This document shows positions 13,300 to 24,781 of a stretch of 64,000 nt of DNA, piece after piece. Numbering within the stretch: position 1 is the stretch's first letter; each line of letters begins with the position of its first letter. The position numbers and the translations under genes were made by a program. Source of the DNA: Allium sativum (taxonomy: Eukaryota > Streptophyta > Magnoliopsida > Asparagales > Amaryllidaceae); NCBI GenBank assembly GCA_030737875.1, contig CM060924.1, positions 148,050,197 to 148,114,196 of the forward strand, in the 5' to 3' direction. The notes beneath the pieces were generated by a model. The model saw nothing but the letters and a program-made list of their open reading frames with translations. It did not search any database and was not told the DNA's origin.

Positions 13300-13730
13300 G
13301 CAGGAATTGACCCGAACCGGATCGGATCGGATCGGATGGGGAGGTCCGGACCGAACCATTGTGAAGCACTTCTGCACGAACCGCTAGTGGAGTATCTTCT
13401 CCGACCCAACCCGTGTAGTCTTCTCTGAACCGCCTGGAGCTCGTGAACTGATGGCCAAGGAGTTCTCCGACTCGATCCGCCAGAAGTTCTCCAACCCGAA
13501 TAGATGTACCACATATGGACTTGAAGGCCACGACCCAATCCGGAGTGCTTGGAAGGAGACCGATCTGAATCGCCACGAGATGCCCTCACGAACCGAGCCG
13601 ATTCCAGGTTGATGAAGAAGCTCGCGATCCGAACCGAATGACCTTGGGGAGTGCAATCTGAAGTGAAGAAAAAAAGGGAGAGTCGAACCGATCCGGGGAA
13701 GAAGACCAATACCCGAGATGCAAAGGTAGT
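13300..13730 (+). promoter_or_regulatory. CCGA/CGAACCG motif cluster in the B LTR
   Basis: More than a dozen variants of GATCCG, CGAACCG, CGACCC and a short GGATC tandem (13318-13338) occur in about 430 bp. The same cluster is kept in the 3' LTR at about 30920-31310. The function is unknown; it may be a homotypic binding-site array comparable to the GTCGAC arrays of C and D. Confidence 0.4.
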
Positions 13731-14300
13731 GTAAATGGAAGTTAGAGCTCAGGATCCATTTGGGAACCAATGAGTTCACTTCAAGATTGGGCTTTGCTGC
13801 GAGACATGTGCAAAGGGGTTATCGATATCCATAACTTAGTTCACCACAGATAGACAGATTGTTGGCTATGGATCAGTGCAGTAGAGTCATCATGACTCGA
13901 GGGGAAAAGTGATCGTAGCAGGGCTATGAGCTAGTGCAGTGGAGACTTTATGACTCCAGGAGCAAAGTGGACATAGCAAAGGATTAGTGGCTATAGATCA
14001 GCGCAATGGGATCATTATGATTCCCAAGGGCAAGTGATCGTAGCAAAGGATTTGGTGAACTAAGTGGTGGACATCGTATGCTTTACGCACTGAGTGAGTG
14101 ATGTGAGGATGATTGCTATGTTTGATGGTTGCTATCACTATGACATGCACACTCCCCATCTCTATACTATATGATAGTGTCACCTTAGAGTATTGTACGG
14201 TATGTTATGCTAACTCTTTGGTTGCAGGTCCAGATTCATGTATGGTTTAGTATACCTGTTATTGTTCTGTTTAGAGATGTTTACTTGCTACCACTCATAC

Positions 14301-14314
14301 CAGACTATTGTCTG
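14301..14314 (+). promoter_or_regulatory. Conserved LTR inverted repeat, B 5' copy
   Basis: CAGAC-TATT-GTCTG is followed by acccagagttt and lies 466 bp before the LTR end. The 3' LTR copy at 31912 is identical. Confidence 0.65.
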
Positions 14315-14782
14315 ACCCAGAGTTTTTATGTTCCTTCTTATTTGTCTGGGTGCTTACACGAGCAGACTAGAGACAGGTTAGGCGGTATGCACGAGTAGCT
14401 GTACTGGAGACGAGCAGGAGGCTTCCATGTATGATTTATACATACATATTCTCCCTGTGTTGTTGCTGGTCACTTCTTTGGGCATTAGTAGTGTACCTTT
14501 TCCTATCTTGCTTTAGAGACAGTATTTGAAAGTTGTAATAAGCTGCATTATGGATTTCCACTGCTGTGATGGTTTAGTTTTCAGCTTATGCACTGTCTCT
14601 ACTGTTTATGTCAAGTTATGTTATTATTATACTTTATTCCATGCGCTGTGAGACATTATACAAGTTCTGGGTTGATTCATCGTCTTCTTTCTTTTCTTTT
14701 GGCGACCATCCCTACTGGTTAGGCATCGGCAAAACGCTCTTTCATTGGAAATGTCGGCTGGTGCGGGGCGGGCCATCACACT

Positions 14783-14794
14783 TGGTATCAGAGC
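14783..14794 (+). other. Primer binding site of B (initiator tRNA-Met)
   Basis: TGGTATCAGAGC lies two bases after the LTR end at 14780. Confidence 0.95.
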
Positions 14795-14960
14795 TCTAGG
14801 TTGCGTATTTAACCTAGGGAAAAACACCAGGGAGAGATAGCACATATATGAGAGCGCGTATTTGTTATGTTTTGCTTTTCAAAAGCTGCATATATATACA
14901 CTATTAATATATATATGGATGAAGTCGCACTGCACTAGCACCACTATGGAGATGGTTAAT

Positions 14961-14976
14961 CGTTTTCTCTTTACAG
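14961..14976 (+). promoter_or_regulatory. Candidate splice acceptor just upstream of B gag
   Basis: A pyrimidine run ending TTTACAG (AG at 14975-14976) lies 8 nt before the gag ATG at 14985. Joined to the donor at 12782 it would remove about 2.2 kb, including U5 and the primer site. Confidence 0.5.
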
Positions 14977-14984
14977 ATTTAACG

Positions 14985-16260
14985 ATGAGCCGAAATTTGA
15001 GAGGTGCTGGTAGGGGAGCCAATAATGGGCATGCTCCTGACATGAGGACTATGTTCACTGACCTCATGAGAGACATGCTTAGGGATGTCTAGAGGGTAGC
15101 TCCTAATGTTGCTAATGGTGGTGGTGCAGTAGCGTAGGTGCCTAGGGCCGATTTCCCCAAGCTGTGCAAGGATTACACTAATCTTGGTAGGAAGCCGTTT
15201 CACGAAACGGAGTCGGCCACGGATGTTCAGGATTGGTTGGATAGCTGTCAGCGTATCTTCGAAGACTTGGGTATCGAGGATGCGATGAAGAGAAGGCTAG
15301 CGTCTCGTCAGCTGCAAGGGCGGGAGAGAATTGGTGGAATGCTATTAAGACAGCCACTCCCGAGGATCAAGTTACTTGGGATCAGTTTAAGGCTCGCTTT
15401 AGCGATAAGTTTATCCCAGCTGCTCAGAAGTCATAATTGTTTAGGAAGTTCTTGGAACTTAAAGCAAAATGGTAGGGCAGTCTCAAACTATATTGCTGAG
15501 TTCGACACTTTGTCGAAGTATGGTTTATCCCTTATCGATACTCCTGAGAAGAAGAATGAGAAGGTCATTACTGGTTTGGATGGATACTTGGGCGAAAGGC
15601 TTATTAACCACATCGATGAGACTTTTGAATCGATTGTTGGGAAAGCTTTGAGATCGGAGAGTCTTTACCCTAAGTCAAAGACTGAGGTTGCATCTGCAGA
15701 ATAGCCAAGGCCGCAACCAAGCGGTGGAGGCAAGAATAACCCTCAGAACAAGAGAAAGCAGAACCAAGCTAAGGATGGCCAGAAAAAGAGTAAGAAAGAT
15801 GCTGAGTGCTTCAGCTTTTGTAAGAAGGGCCACTATGCTAGAAATTGTCGGGCCAAGCCAGCGGATAGGAAGTGCTTCAATTATGGCCAAGTGGAACATC
15901 ACAAGGATAAGTGTCCACAACCTCTTAAAGAGAAGCAGATTGTGAAATCATATGCCATTAGTGTTGTTCCTTCTTCGTCGAATGCCCCAACTGCGGCGGA
16001 GAAAGGAAAGAATGTCGTCATTCAAGGTATGCTTTCTTCTGATGTTTCTGTTCTAGTTTTGTTGGTAACGAGGCATCCCGTTCCTTCATATCTAGCGACC
16101 TGGTAGATAAGTTGGGATTAGAACCTGAGACAGTCGATAGACCTTTAGTTGTGAAGAACCTGATAGGTGGTTCGACTAACCTTTGCATGATTTGTCGTAA
16201 TGTGGTATTATCGAGTTATAAATGTATGTTTGTTTGTGATTTCTTAGTTGTTTAGGTAGT
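14985..16260 (+). pseudogene. gag: Element B gag and protease remnant
   Basis: This would encode the capsid/nucleocapsid and aspartic protease of the element. The reading frame from ATG 14985 (MSRNLRGAGRG...) meets TAG stops at 15090-15092 and 15135-15137. It continues in the same frame from 15138 with a Ty3 gag capsid-like stretch (PFHETESATDVQDWLD) and then shifts frame near 15320. Capsid sequence resumes around 15430-15700. Two zinc knuckles follow at about 15805-15915, but both are damaged: the first has an extra residue between its cysteines (CFSFC) and the second has Tyr for the second Cys (CFNYG). Protease-like sequence at about 16040-16260 includes a degraded region where DSGA should be, followed by GLEPETVDRPLVVKN. 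The gene is not functional as it stands. Confidence 0.85.
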
Positions 16261-16387
16261 ATAATCTCGCGTAGATTGTCTGAATTCGGAGGAGATGTTC
16301 CTTGAGTGCTTCTCTGATATTGGTTTAGGACTTTGGGGCTTGTGCTTAGGGAATGTCAAGCTCGACTAGGATGGTTTGTGTGAGATA

Positions 16388-16440
16388 TAAGTAGTTGTTG
16401 TGATTTCCATTGGATGATATCTTAGTTTACTCGAGGAGTG
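16388..16440 (+). pseudogene. Element B reverse-transcriptase active-site scrap
   Basis: The stretch reads as VVV followed, after a one-base frame slip, by DDILVYSRS. This is the YxDD-box region of a Ty3/gypsy reverse transcriptase. No flanking RT motifs can be read, so nearly all of RT and RNase H has been lost or degraded beyond recognition. Confidence 0.6.
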
Positions 16441-16556
16441 ATGTGCAGTCGTGATATGATAAGACTGTTCGATGATCTGGACTGCCCGAGTTGGACTCGA
16501 TATGGCTATGAGACGACTCGAGTGAAACTCAAGAGAGTTAGATTCGATAGGGCTAT
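16441..16556 (+). other. Noncoding filler of B, left of C
   Basis: This is G-rich sequence without an open frame. A motif of the form ggctatgrgacgactmgag with gactcgagag variants occurs here and again just after C (27885-27930), indicating a local degenerate tandem duplication into which C inserted. The C target gctat (16552-16556) lies within it. Confidence 0.5.
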
Positions 16557-16948
16557 TGTAACACCCCACACCCGCTAAGGTCACTCATAAAGGGAATGCC
16601 TTAACTTCGGTGGAGTATTTTAAGTGAATATAGAATAGAAAAATTACAACAAGACAGATATAAATAATACTTGAAATCTAAAACATCATTTCATTGCAGC
16701 AGAAGATAAACATGTTTGGTTACATATCAAAACCAACTAAAACAAGAGCCAAGTACTAAATATCCATCCTGATAAAACATAAGTACATAATCCCACTATA
16801 TAACTAATAGCCATAAAAGAAAAGATAAGCTTGGCTTTACATCACGGTCCAAGCTCCAAAAGATAGATAAAGCAATCTGATCAAAGCCCACAAGTGCTAG
16901 GCCCACTTTGAGAACCTGAGGTTTGGGAAAAAGATAAAAACAACGGGG

Positions 16949-16964
16949 TCAGACATAAGTCTGA
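16949..16964 (-). promoter_or_regulatory. Conserved LTR inverted repeat, C 3' LTR copy
   Basis: TCAGAC-ATAA-GTCTGA has 6-bp arms about 393 bp from the LTR 3' end. In the other C LTR (about 25174-25189) two arm bases have changed (TTAGAC...GTTTGA). Confidence 0.65.
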
Positions 16965-18639
16965 GTGAGCCCTATAACTTTAACAATACAATCATTAAAG
17001 TAATTAGGGTATGATATAAACTTGGTACGGTGATGACTGGGGATAAATGACTACACTAAGCAGCCAACTAGACATAGGATGAACTAAGATAACGGTAAAG
17101 ACACATCTACCCACCCAAGGGCAATTACTAACTGCACCACACCAGTCATTCCTACTTAAAGGTTGATCCCACCCAAGGACTTAGAAAATTTAACTAGTAG
17201 TTTCGTGTACCCCTAGCTGACTACATAGGTGCCGTCTGCCCCTATCTCCACTAGGTGTACCCACTACTTCCCAAGCGATCGGCTCCCTACCGTAGATACC
17301 CGTGCTGGCCCCACAATGGGGTGTATCACCCCCCAAAGTGGCAACCCGATACAATCAACGGTGCACGGCTTGTACCTACACGATGCAACAACGTCTTACC
17401 TACCGGCCCAGGTCCACACACGCATATGAAACCCGTTGGACTTGTGTTGCCACCGCTAACCCGTTTTAGCCTCTTATAGTCAAGCCCAGTACGTGTGTCC
17501 CGTCCTCGACATGGGTCGAGCCCAATAAGATACATATGGGTTACTGGTTGAAATGGGCCCTCACAAGCTACCCACCTAAGCTTGTCCCTTTTCTAGTGCA
17601 TCCCACTTAACCCTTTAATCAAGTTTAATTACATGTTTCCACTTGGTTAAGTATTCTAATCGTATTTTCTATTGCCACCCAAGGCAACCCACTAGATTTC
17701 CACATGCCACCCAAGGCACTTACTTGATTTCCACATGCCACCCAAGGCACCCACTTAACCCCTCATGCCCCACTACATGCTTATCTGGTTAAGTGTTTCT
17801 TAATTGATTAAGACCGTAACCTTTGCAAAGACCTCTCACATTACACTATCTTTTATGGCAGCTGGATTTGCCGGTTGGGTCCGGGCAGCCTTACGCCATA
17901 ACCGAGTCTAACCTCGTGTTTTTAAACTTGTCACGTATTTAGTTTATGCCTAAGACCTCTCACATTGGGCCAATCATTTGTAGCCGCTGGATTTGCCGGT
18001 CGGTTCCGGGCAGTCTTATGCTACAAAAGGGTCCAACCTCGTGTCTTAGTCGATTAATTACACCTAATTAATCACCCCTATAATTTGTATTAATTATCCC
18101 TAATTAATTACAAATTTAACGATGTGCATAATTGACTCAATTATGTCCATCCACTTTATGGTATGCATAATCATACCAACTTCACACCATTTTATTAACA
18201 TGAATATTAACCCCATCGTTCCCAAAGTAATTCGCTAACATGACATACTTAAAAGGGAAGATTCATCACACATACAATGGGTTCAACTTGCATAACATTA
18301 GCATCAACATGGGTTTTAAAGGTGTCAACATGCATATATGACCATAGCATCAAACCCAACTAGCATAAATAATCAACCCAAACTTGCATGAATCACATAT
18401 GTCATAAAGAGGGTAACTTGCATAAGTTACTTATGTCATACAAAGGGGTAAAACTTGCATATGTATGTATGACATACAAAGGTGTAAACTTGCACATGTT
18501 ACTTGCATAAAATCAAACACCAAACTTGCATAACATGTCATACATGAACTTGCATATAATCAAACACCAAACTTGCATAACATGGTGTCATAATGGATTA
18601 ATGTTTATCATAGCGATTTGCATAACTAGCATCATGAAC

Positions 18640-18895
18640 ACATAGCCTAAAACTTGCATAACTTGCATAACATCATGATCATATAGCATATAACTTGCAT
18701 AACATCATGAACACATAGCATATGACTTGCATAACTTGCATAACATCATGAACACATAGCATATGACTTGCATAACTTGCATAACATCATGAACACATAG
18801 CATATGACTTGCATAACTTGCATAACATCATGAACATATAGCATATGACTTGCATAACTTGCATAACATCATGAACACATAGCATATGATAACAT
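18640..18895 (-). repeat. 41-bp minisatellite in the C LTR (left copy)
   Basis: The unit contains acttgcata twice and then acatcatgaacacatagc. It is repeated at 41-bp spacing about five to six times (for example the tatgacttgc starts at 18721 and 18762). The equivalent in the right LTR is at about 26870-27125. Confidence 0.85.
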
Positions 18896-19157
18896 AACTT
18901 GCATTGATCCACATACATAACCATAACCTCATTATATCCTATCATAATTAGTTTAGCAGTTGCTTGCTAAAGGCATAGGAACTCACAACTTGTGGATTAG
19001 CACTCCTATGAAGAAGATTAAGTTGCTAGAGTTGATTAGAAATTGATTTGAGAAGCTATCTTCTTCTACAATTTGATGGAGCCTCCTTCAAGTTGCATTT
19101 TGACGGCATAACGACGTTGTATCTATTTTTAGTATGAATTAGGGTAGTCTTAGGGTG

Positions 19158-19165
19158 TATTTATA
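19158..19165 (-). promoter_or_regulatory. TATA box of the C 3' LTR
   Basis: TATAAATA on the - strand. It lies about 140-210 bp downstream of the GTCGAC array and about 175 bp upstream of the donor consensus at 18986. The copy in the 5' LTR is at 27390-27397. Confidence 0.65.
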
Positions 19166-19296
19166 GAATTAGGATGTAGTTTAGGCCCTTAGATTAACCC
19201 TAGATTAGGTTTGAGCCGTCAGATTTCGTCACAAGCCCCAAAACTCAGCCCAAATTCCAAATCAGTGCACCCAGGTCACACAGACCGACAGGGGGG

Positions 19297-19370
19297 GTCG
19301 ACCCCTGGGTCGACACATGGGTCGACCCCTTGGGGGGGGGGGTCGACACCCATGTCGACCCTGTGTCGAC
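19297..19370 (-). promoter_or_regulatory. GTCGAC palindrome array, C 3' LTR
   Basis: Six GTCGAC hexamers occur in 74 bp (19297, 19309, 19321, 19342, 19354, 19365), mostly with CCC or GGG flanks, upstream of the TATA box. The 5' LTR (about 27525-27625) has these plus two further degenerate units, so the array varies in copy number between LTRs. Confidence 0.6.
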
Positions 19371-19630
19371 ACCCTCTGTCTGGCGGGAATTTTCCCGCCT
19401 CTTCTGAAATGTGAAATTGGAATATTTTAAATCTATTTTGAATTTTCTGAAAACTTCTTCGGGCCTTAACTGGGTCATACGGACTCCGATTTTCGAAAAC
19501 TCGGACTCTATTTCGCGTATTTTTCCGAGACAAACGCAATGGCATAGCCCATTTCCCCTGATTCAGATTTAAAATTTAATTCTGCCCTGATTTATATTAT
19601 AACAAGTTATTCAACATACGGGGTGTTACA

Positions 19631-19645
19631 TTCTCCCCTACTTAA
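19631..19645 (-). other. Polypurine tract of C
   Basis: The - strand reads TAAGTAGGGGAGAA directly before the 3' LTR, the plus-strand primer of reverse transcription. Confidence 0.85.
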
Positions 19646-20156
19646 AGGATTTCGTCCCCGAAATCTCCAAGTCAAGAAGAACGTATCCTACCAACCAAAC
19701 AACCATCTACTAAACCATCAAACACTAGCTTCCATTGTCCTTAAAGTTTCTAATGCTGTATGAACATATGCAAAGAGTGTGTGTATATGTTCCCTGTCTA
19801 ATGCAAAATTAGGCGGTCTACTGATTCAGTCGACCTCCTTAATGCAAACCATGATAGTGCCATGCATCCAATATGTATGCGAAAGAATCCTATCGACACA
19901 TACTATTTCTACATGTGTGCACAACCATACACAAAAATGCATCATCCATATGATATCACAACCATTATACATCCATTAGTATAGCTACCTACACACAATT
20001 ATATGCAATATGCAATATGAAGTGATTGAGCCGATCTAGTGTCTAAAGTGTGTGTATATGCATCCACGAGCAACCACTAGCAAACACTTGCATCCACACG
20101 CATCCATCAATCATACCATGTCTCAAACACATGTTTCAACCATAGGTTTACCCTAT

Positions 20157-20732
20157 CTAAAGGTCAAAGGTACTAATGAGAGGACATACTAAAGATAAGA
20201 TAAGTACTAGACGAACGATAAAGGAGAAGTTAAAAGACATACCCTCAAAAAGGAATGGATACAATGAACGCATCTTCGCTTCTGTCTCCCAAGTAGCATT
20301 GCTCTCATCCTCTCCCCATTGCACTTTGACTAGTCGAACCTCTCTCTTTCTCAACTTCCTAATCTCTGACCCAAGGATGTGGGTAGAAGCTCGTCGAATA
20401 GTCGGATCACGCTCTACCTCCACTTCTCTAAGCAAGCTCGGCTCTACCACATCTGCGGTCTCATGTAGGCACTTCCTCAAATGTGAAACATGGAATACAT
20501 CATGTACCCCACTAAGTGTCTCGGGTAAATCCACTCTATATGCCATCCGTCCAATCCTTTCCTTAATAGGAAACGGTCCTACAAATCTTGGTGCTAACTT
20601 CCCAACGGACCCAAAGCGAACAACATTCCATAATGGAGATACTTTAACAAAGACCATGTCCCCAACATTAAACTCAAGATCTGTCCTCCTCTTATCCGCG
20701 TAAGATTTCTGCCTATCTTGCGCCGCTTTCAT
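20157..20732 (-). pseudogene. Element C integrase C-terminus with chromodomain
   Basis: This 191-codon frame is the end of the pol polyprotein. It begins in the integrase C-terminal region ([20 protein letters not shown]), contains the GPF/Y-type module (LAPRFVGPFPI, then HDVFHVSHLRKC), and ends in a chromodomain with the aromatic/acidic pattern LVKVQWGEDESNATWETE. Chromodomains of this class direct integration to marked chromatin. The codon frame is offset from the preceding integrase core because about 10 nt are missing near 20735 compared with element D. The tail after YPFLFEG is hydrophobic and probably read past the original stop. Confidence 0.9.
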
Positions 20733-23077
20733 CCTTCTTCGAATTTTTCCGAAGTTTCTCTAACCATATCAGGCCTAAGCAAGATCTTATCCATAGATTC
20801 CCACCAACATGTAGGTGATCGACAAGGCCTTCCATAAAGAGCTTCGAAAGGAGCCATACCAATACTAGACTGAAAGCTGTTATTATACGCGAACTCCACC
20901 AATGGAAGATGCTCTTCCCATGTACCTCCAAAATCTAAGATACATAGCCTCAAAAGGTCTTCCAGAACACGATTCACCCTCTCGGTCTGGCCGTCCGTCT
21001 GAGGATGATATGCGGTGCTTAAAAACAACTGAGTCCCTACTGCCTCTTGTAAACTTTTCCAAAACTCGCTAGTGAAGATAGGATCTCGATCACTCACTAT
21101 GCTAGAAGGTACCCCATGCAATCGAACTATCTCTCGAAGGTAAACTGAAGCTAGCCATGGAGCAGTCCTCTTGCTCTTCATGGGTATGAAATGGGCGCTC
21201 TTAGTAAGTCTGTCTACCACAACCCAAATTCCCGTATTACCCTTCCTCGATCTCGGTAACCCATCAATAAAATCCATCGAGACGCTATCCCACTTCCATT
21301 GCGGAACTTCCAATGGGTGAAGCAACCCACCGGGTTTCTTTTGCTCCGCTTTCACTTGTTGGCACACCAAGCATCTAGCGACATACTCGGCCACATATTT
21401 CTTCATACCGGCCCAAAAAAACACTCGCTTCATGTCTTGGTACATCTTGTCCCCACCAGGATGAATAGTCATCCTCGAACGATGCGCATCATCAAGTATA
21501 GCCTTCCTCAAACCCTCGTCTTGCGGTACACAAAGTCTACCGTCTCTACGCAAGCACCCCCTATCGTCTAGGGTGTACCTACTCAAATGGCTGGACGACT
21601 CCCCCCTTATGAGCCTCTCTACTAACTCAACCAACTGTGGGTCATCCCGCTGTGCCTCGCCAATCCGTCCCAAAAGAGTAGGTCTGACCTCTAAGGATGC
21701 TAGCAAACCGGGTACAAAGTCAACGGAAGGTCTGAAGTCAAACATCGAGATAAATTCCAAGCTTCGTCGTTCCACGAACAATGGACTCAAGGACAACCTT
21801 TTTCTGCTCAAGGCGTCCGCCCCCACGTTACCCTTGCCAGGGGTATACGCTATCTCGAAATCATAGGATGCTAAGAACTTCATCCATCTTTGCTGTCTCA
21901 AGTTCAAATCCTTCTGAGAAAACAAGTACTTCAATGATTTGTGGTCAGTGAACAATTCGAACCTCTCTCCAAGAAGATAATGGCGCCAAGTCTTAAGTGC
22001 AAAAACAATAGCGGCCAACTCTAGATCATGGGTAGGGTAATTTTTCTCATGTTTTCTCAACTGCCTTCCCCCATAGGCTATTACCCTTCCCTCTTGCATT
22101 AAGATTGCGCCTAGTCCTGACCCACAAGCATCGGTATAAACAACAAATGGCTTACTCCCATCTGGCAACACTAAGACTGGAGTTGTGGTTAAAGCTCTCT
22201 TTAACCGTTGGAACGCATCGTCACAATCTACGTCCCATGCGAAGACTAGATTCTTCTTTGTCAAGCGAGTTGATGGAGTTGATATCTTCGCGAAGTCCTT
22301 GATAAACTTCCTATAGTAGCCAGCCAACCCCAAGAAACTCCTCTCCTCGGTAGCATTCTTCGGAACCTTCCTATCTTGGATGGATACTACCTTCGCGGGA
22401 TCCACAGCTATCCCTTCCTTGGAGACCACGTGCGCCAAGAACCGCACTTCCTTCCTCCAAAAGTGACATTTAGAGAATTTAGCCTTAAGGCTATGCGCTC
22501 GAAGAGTCTCTAACACTTCCCTAAGATGTAGGGCGTGTTCTTCTTCACTCTTAGAAAAGACTAAGATGTCATCCACAAAGACCACCACGAACTTATTAAG
22601 GTACTCCCTGAACACCCTACTCATCAAATCAACAAAGTATGCTGGGGCGTTCGTCAAACCAAATGGCATCAAAAGCCACTCACAGAAACCATCCGGAGTC
22701 CTAAAGGAAGTCTTGTCTATGTTATCCTCAGCCACTCTCAACTGATGAAACCCCGTGGCCAAGTCCAACTGCGAAAACACTGAGGCGCCAACCAACTGAT
22801 CAAAAAGATCATCAATCCTCGGCAATTGGTGTCTATTCTTCTTTGTGAGCTTGTTGAGTTCTCTATAGTCTACACAAAGTCTGAGGGACCCATCCGCCTT
22901 CGTGGAAAAAACTACTGGAGCACCCAACTCCGATATACTTCGTCTTATGAACCCCTTCTCAAGAAACTCCCCTACTTGCTTATGGAGTTCCCTCCTCTCA
23001 CGAGGAGCCATGTGGCGCACTGGCAAAGATACTGGTTTAGCATTGTCCACCAGATATATTCGGAGTCTATCTCCCAC
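20729..23077 (-). pseudogene. pol: Element C reverse transcriptase, RNase H and integrase core
   Basis: This 782-codon frame holds, in order: RT with [12 protein letters not shown] and the active-site FVDDILVFS (Asp169, Asp170); RNase H with [11 protein letters not shown] and [10 protein letters not shown]; the HHCC zinc region (H..H and CLVCQQ near residues 540-580); and the integrase catalytic core with Asp602 (MDFIDG), Asp663 (VSDRDP) and Glu699 (GQTERVNR), a D-D-35-E spacing. All catalytic residues seen are intact. The apparent start Met is not the true start: it lies just after a one-base deletion (near 23063) that separates it from gag-protease. A second deletion near 20735 cuts off the C-terminus. 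The RT to RNase H to INT order fits Ty3/gypsy (Metaviridae). Confidence 0.95.
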
Positions 23078-24585
23078 TTCGGAGTTAAGCCCCTCACCTC
23101 CTCAAACACATCCGAGTACTCCCGGACCACTCTAACAGATCGCAAACTCTCGACCGAAGCGTCAAGCGATTCAAGATAACTTAGCATAACAGAATCCATG
23201 GGATTACAAGAGATCTCGAGAGTGTTCCCCAAGCGGGTCATGAGCCTAACAACTCTCCTTTCGTAATCAAGAACAGCACCATTACTGGATAACCAGTCCA
23301 TGCCCAAAATCAACCCATAGCCCGTGAAGCCCAAAACAAAAGCATCACATCTAAACTCAACGCTAAGTATGGAAATCTTCAAACCCAAACATATCATGGA
23401 CAAATAAGTGGAGCCCCCAATTGGGTTTGAAACAACCAAGGGATCATCTACTAGACTGGTGTCTAAGTGCAGTGACTCAACTAATGATGATGAGATAAAC
23501 GAATGTGATGCGCCAGAGTCAAACAAAGTACGGACAGGATGATCAAACCGAAAAACCAGACTTTCAACGGAAATAGTTCTACCTCTTTCCTGAATCGGTG
23601 GAACCGCGAGAGCCTGAACTTGCCCCCTTGCCTGACCTAGTGCCATAAGGGCTTGCACCTGTCCCCCTGAGGTAGATCCCGTCCTCTGCCCCTTCTTAGG
23701 GCAGTCCTTCACGAGATGCCCTGCTTCGCCACAGTGGAAGCAGCCCGTCTTCTTCTTCTTCCGACAATCTTTGCTTAGGTGGCCTGATGTCCCGCAATTG
23801 AAGCACTTCTTCTTTCCCTTGCCACCGTTGCCTTTCCCACCCTTGTTTTGCTGTTGCTGTTGAGGTCTCTTCTGATCTCCTTTCTTCTCGGGTGCCTTAT
23901 TAGCATTGGGACCCTTCTCTTCCTCATGCATGAGTGCCATGTCTACTAGCTTCTCAAAGGTGGCCCCCATAGGGATGTGAGTCATAGCCAATCCATGCAT
24001 TGGTTCATTCAAGCCCTTAACGAACCTCAAAGCCTTCTTCTCCGGTGTATTCACCATGTCTATGCCAAATCTTGCTAGCTGATTAAACTTGTTGACATAT
24101 TCCTTTACTGATAGGTTTCCTTGCTTTAGAGTCAAGAACCTTTCCATATACAAGTTTTCCTCCGCCCTTGAGAGAAACTTTGCCACAAACCTTTGCCTGA
24201 AATCCGCCCACGAGTCAACAGGGCGCTCTCCATTAGTGACCTCCCACCAGAATGAGGCCTCTCCCTTCATTAACCAAGCAGCTAACTTGACTTTCTTTCT
24301 TTCTTCCATCTCAAAGATATCTATCAACTCTTCCACCTCCTTAAGCCAATCCCTAGCTTCCATAAAAGTTTCTGATCTTTGAAAAGGTTTCCCTCCCATA
24401 GCCTTAAATTCCTTGCAAGTCTTAGCAAAAGTATCCATGCGAGGAGGAGGAGGGGGAGGAAGATCGGGTGCTACTGTTGGTGGAGGAACATTTGCTGGAC
24501 CCGCAGTGGCGGCCCTAGCCTCCATCAACCTCCTATACCATACTGGTATCGCTACACCCTCCGGAAAGTTAAGATCTTCAGCCAT
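22972..24585 (-). pseudogene. gag: Element C gag and protease
   Basis: This 537-codon frame encodes structural Gag and aspartic protease. A proline-rich N-terminus (residues 30-48) precedes the capsid region (about 55-230, with FWWEVTNGERP and LTLKQGNLSVKEY). A Lys/Gln-rich linker is followed by two intact CX2CX4HX4C zinc knuckles at residues 261-274 and 282-295, and by the protease motif LFDSGASHSF with Asp356 and a downstream ILGMDWL. After about residue 505 the frame becomes meaningless because of a one-base deletion relative to element D. The ATG at 24585 is supported by an acceptor-like TTTCAG two bases upstream and by the same layout in D. Confidence 0.93.
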
Positions 24586-24606
24586 GCTGAAACGAAAAAG
24601 GAAAGA
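24586..24606 (-). promoter_or_regulatory. Candidate splice acceptor at C gag
   Basis: The - strand reads a pyrimidine-rich tract (TTTCCTTTTTCGTTTCAG) with AG at 24587-24588, one base before the gag ATG. The same tract is present at element D. Its proposed donor is at 27213-27218. Confidence 0.5.
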
Positions 24607-24767
24607 TTCAAAACGGAGAATTCGAAAGATAAAGATATGGCTATTGGGGATTATGCTTTTCTTTCAAAAACTATTCTCTTAAAAGACATGTTTTTGAAAA
24701 TACTTCTTCCAAAAATGTTTTTAGAAAAATAGTTTTCTAAAAATTTTATCTGTTCCGGTAACCTTCA

Positions 24768-24779
24768 GCTCTGATACCA
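24768..24779 (-). other. Primer binding site of C (initiator tRNA-Met)
   Basis: The - strand reads TGGTATCAGAGC, two bases after the 5' LTR end at 24782. Confidence 0.95.
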
Positions 24780-24781
24780 CG

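Larger units (their letters stand above)
12148..14780 (+). repeat. Element B 5' LTR
   Basis: This starts tgtaacgacccg and ends ccatcaca, 2633 bp, and matches 29765-32391. It contains a leader-like region ending in a strong splice-donor consensus (12779-12787), a dense cluster of CCGA/CGAACCG/GATCCG motifs at 13300-13700 and the inverted repeat at 14301. The open frames at 13159-13779 on the - strand are by-products of the motif-rich stretch. Confidence 0.92.
16557..19630 (-). repeat. Element C 3' LTR (left copy)
   Basis: This is 3074 bp. Its ends form an 11-bp perfect inverted repeat (tgtaacacccc at 16557, ggggtgttaca at 19620), far longer than the usual TG/CA. Reading on the - strand it holds a GTCGAC array (19297-19370), TATAAATA (19158-19165), a leader with the donor GTGAGT (18981-18986), a 41-bp minisatellite and the inverted repeat at 16949. 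Confidence 0.95.

Noticed and set aside
13159..13779. Four overlapping open frames of 72-139 codons on the - strand in the B LTR
   Set aside because: They are by-products of the CCGA-rich motif cluster, which lacks stop-forming words; no domain is present.
19211..19545. Open frames across the GTCGAC arrays on both strands
   Set aside because: The palindromic array is open in several frames at once; it lies upstream of the TATA box and no domain is present.
20729..23077. Programmed frameshift between C gag-protease and RT
   Set aside because: The alignment with D shows simple deletions (one base, then about ten bases), and there is no slippery heptamer at the break; chromoviruses of this type use one frame.
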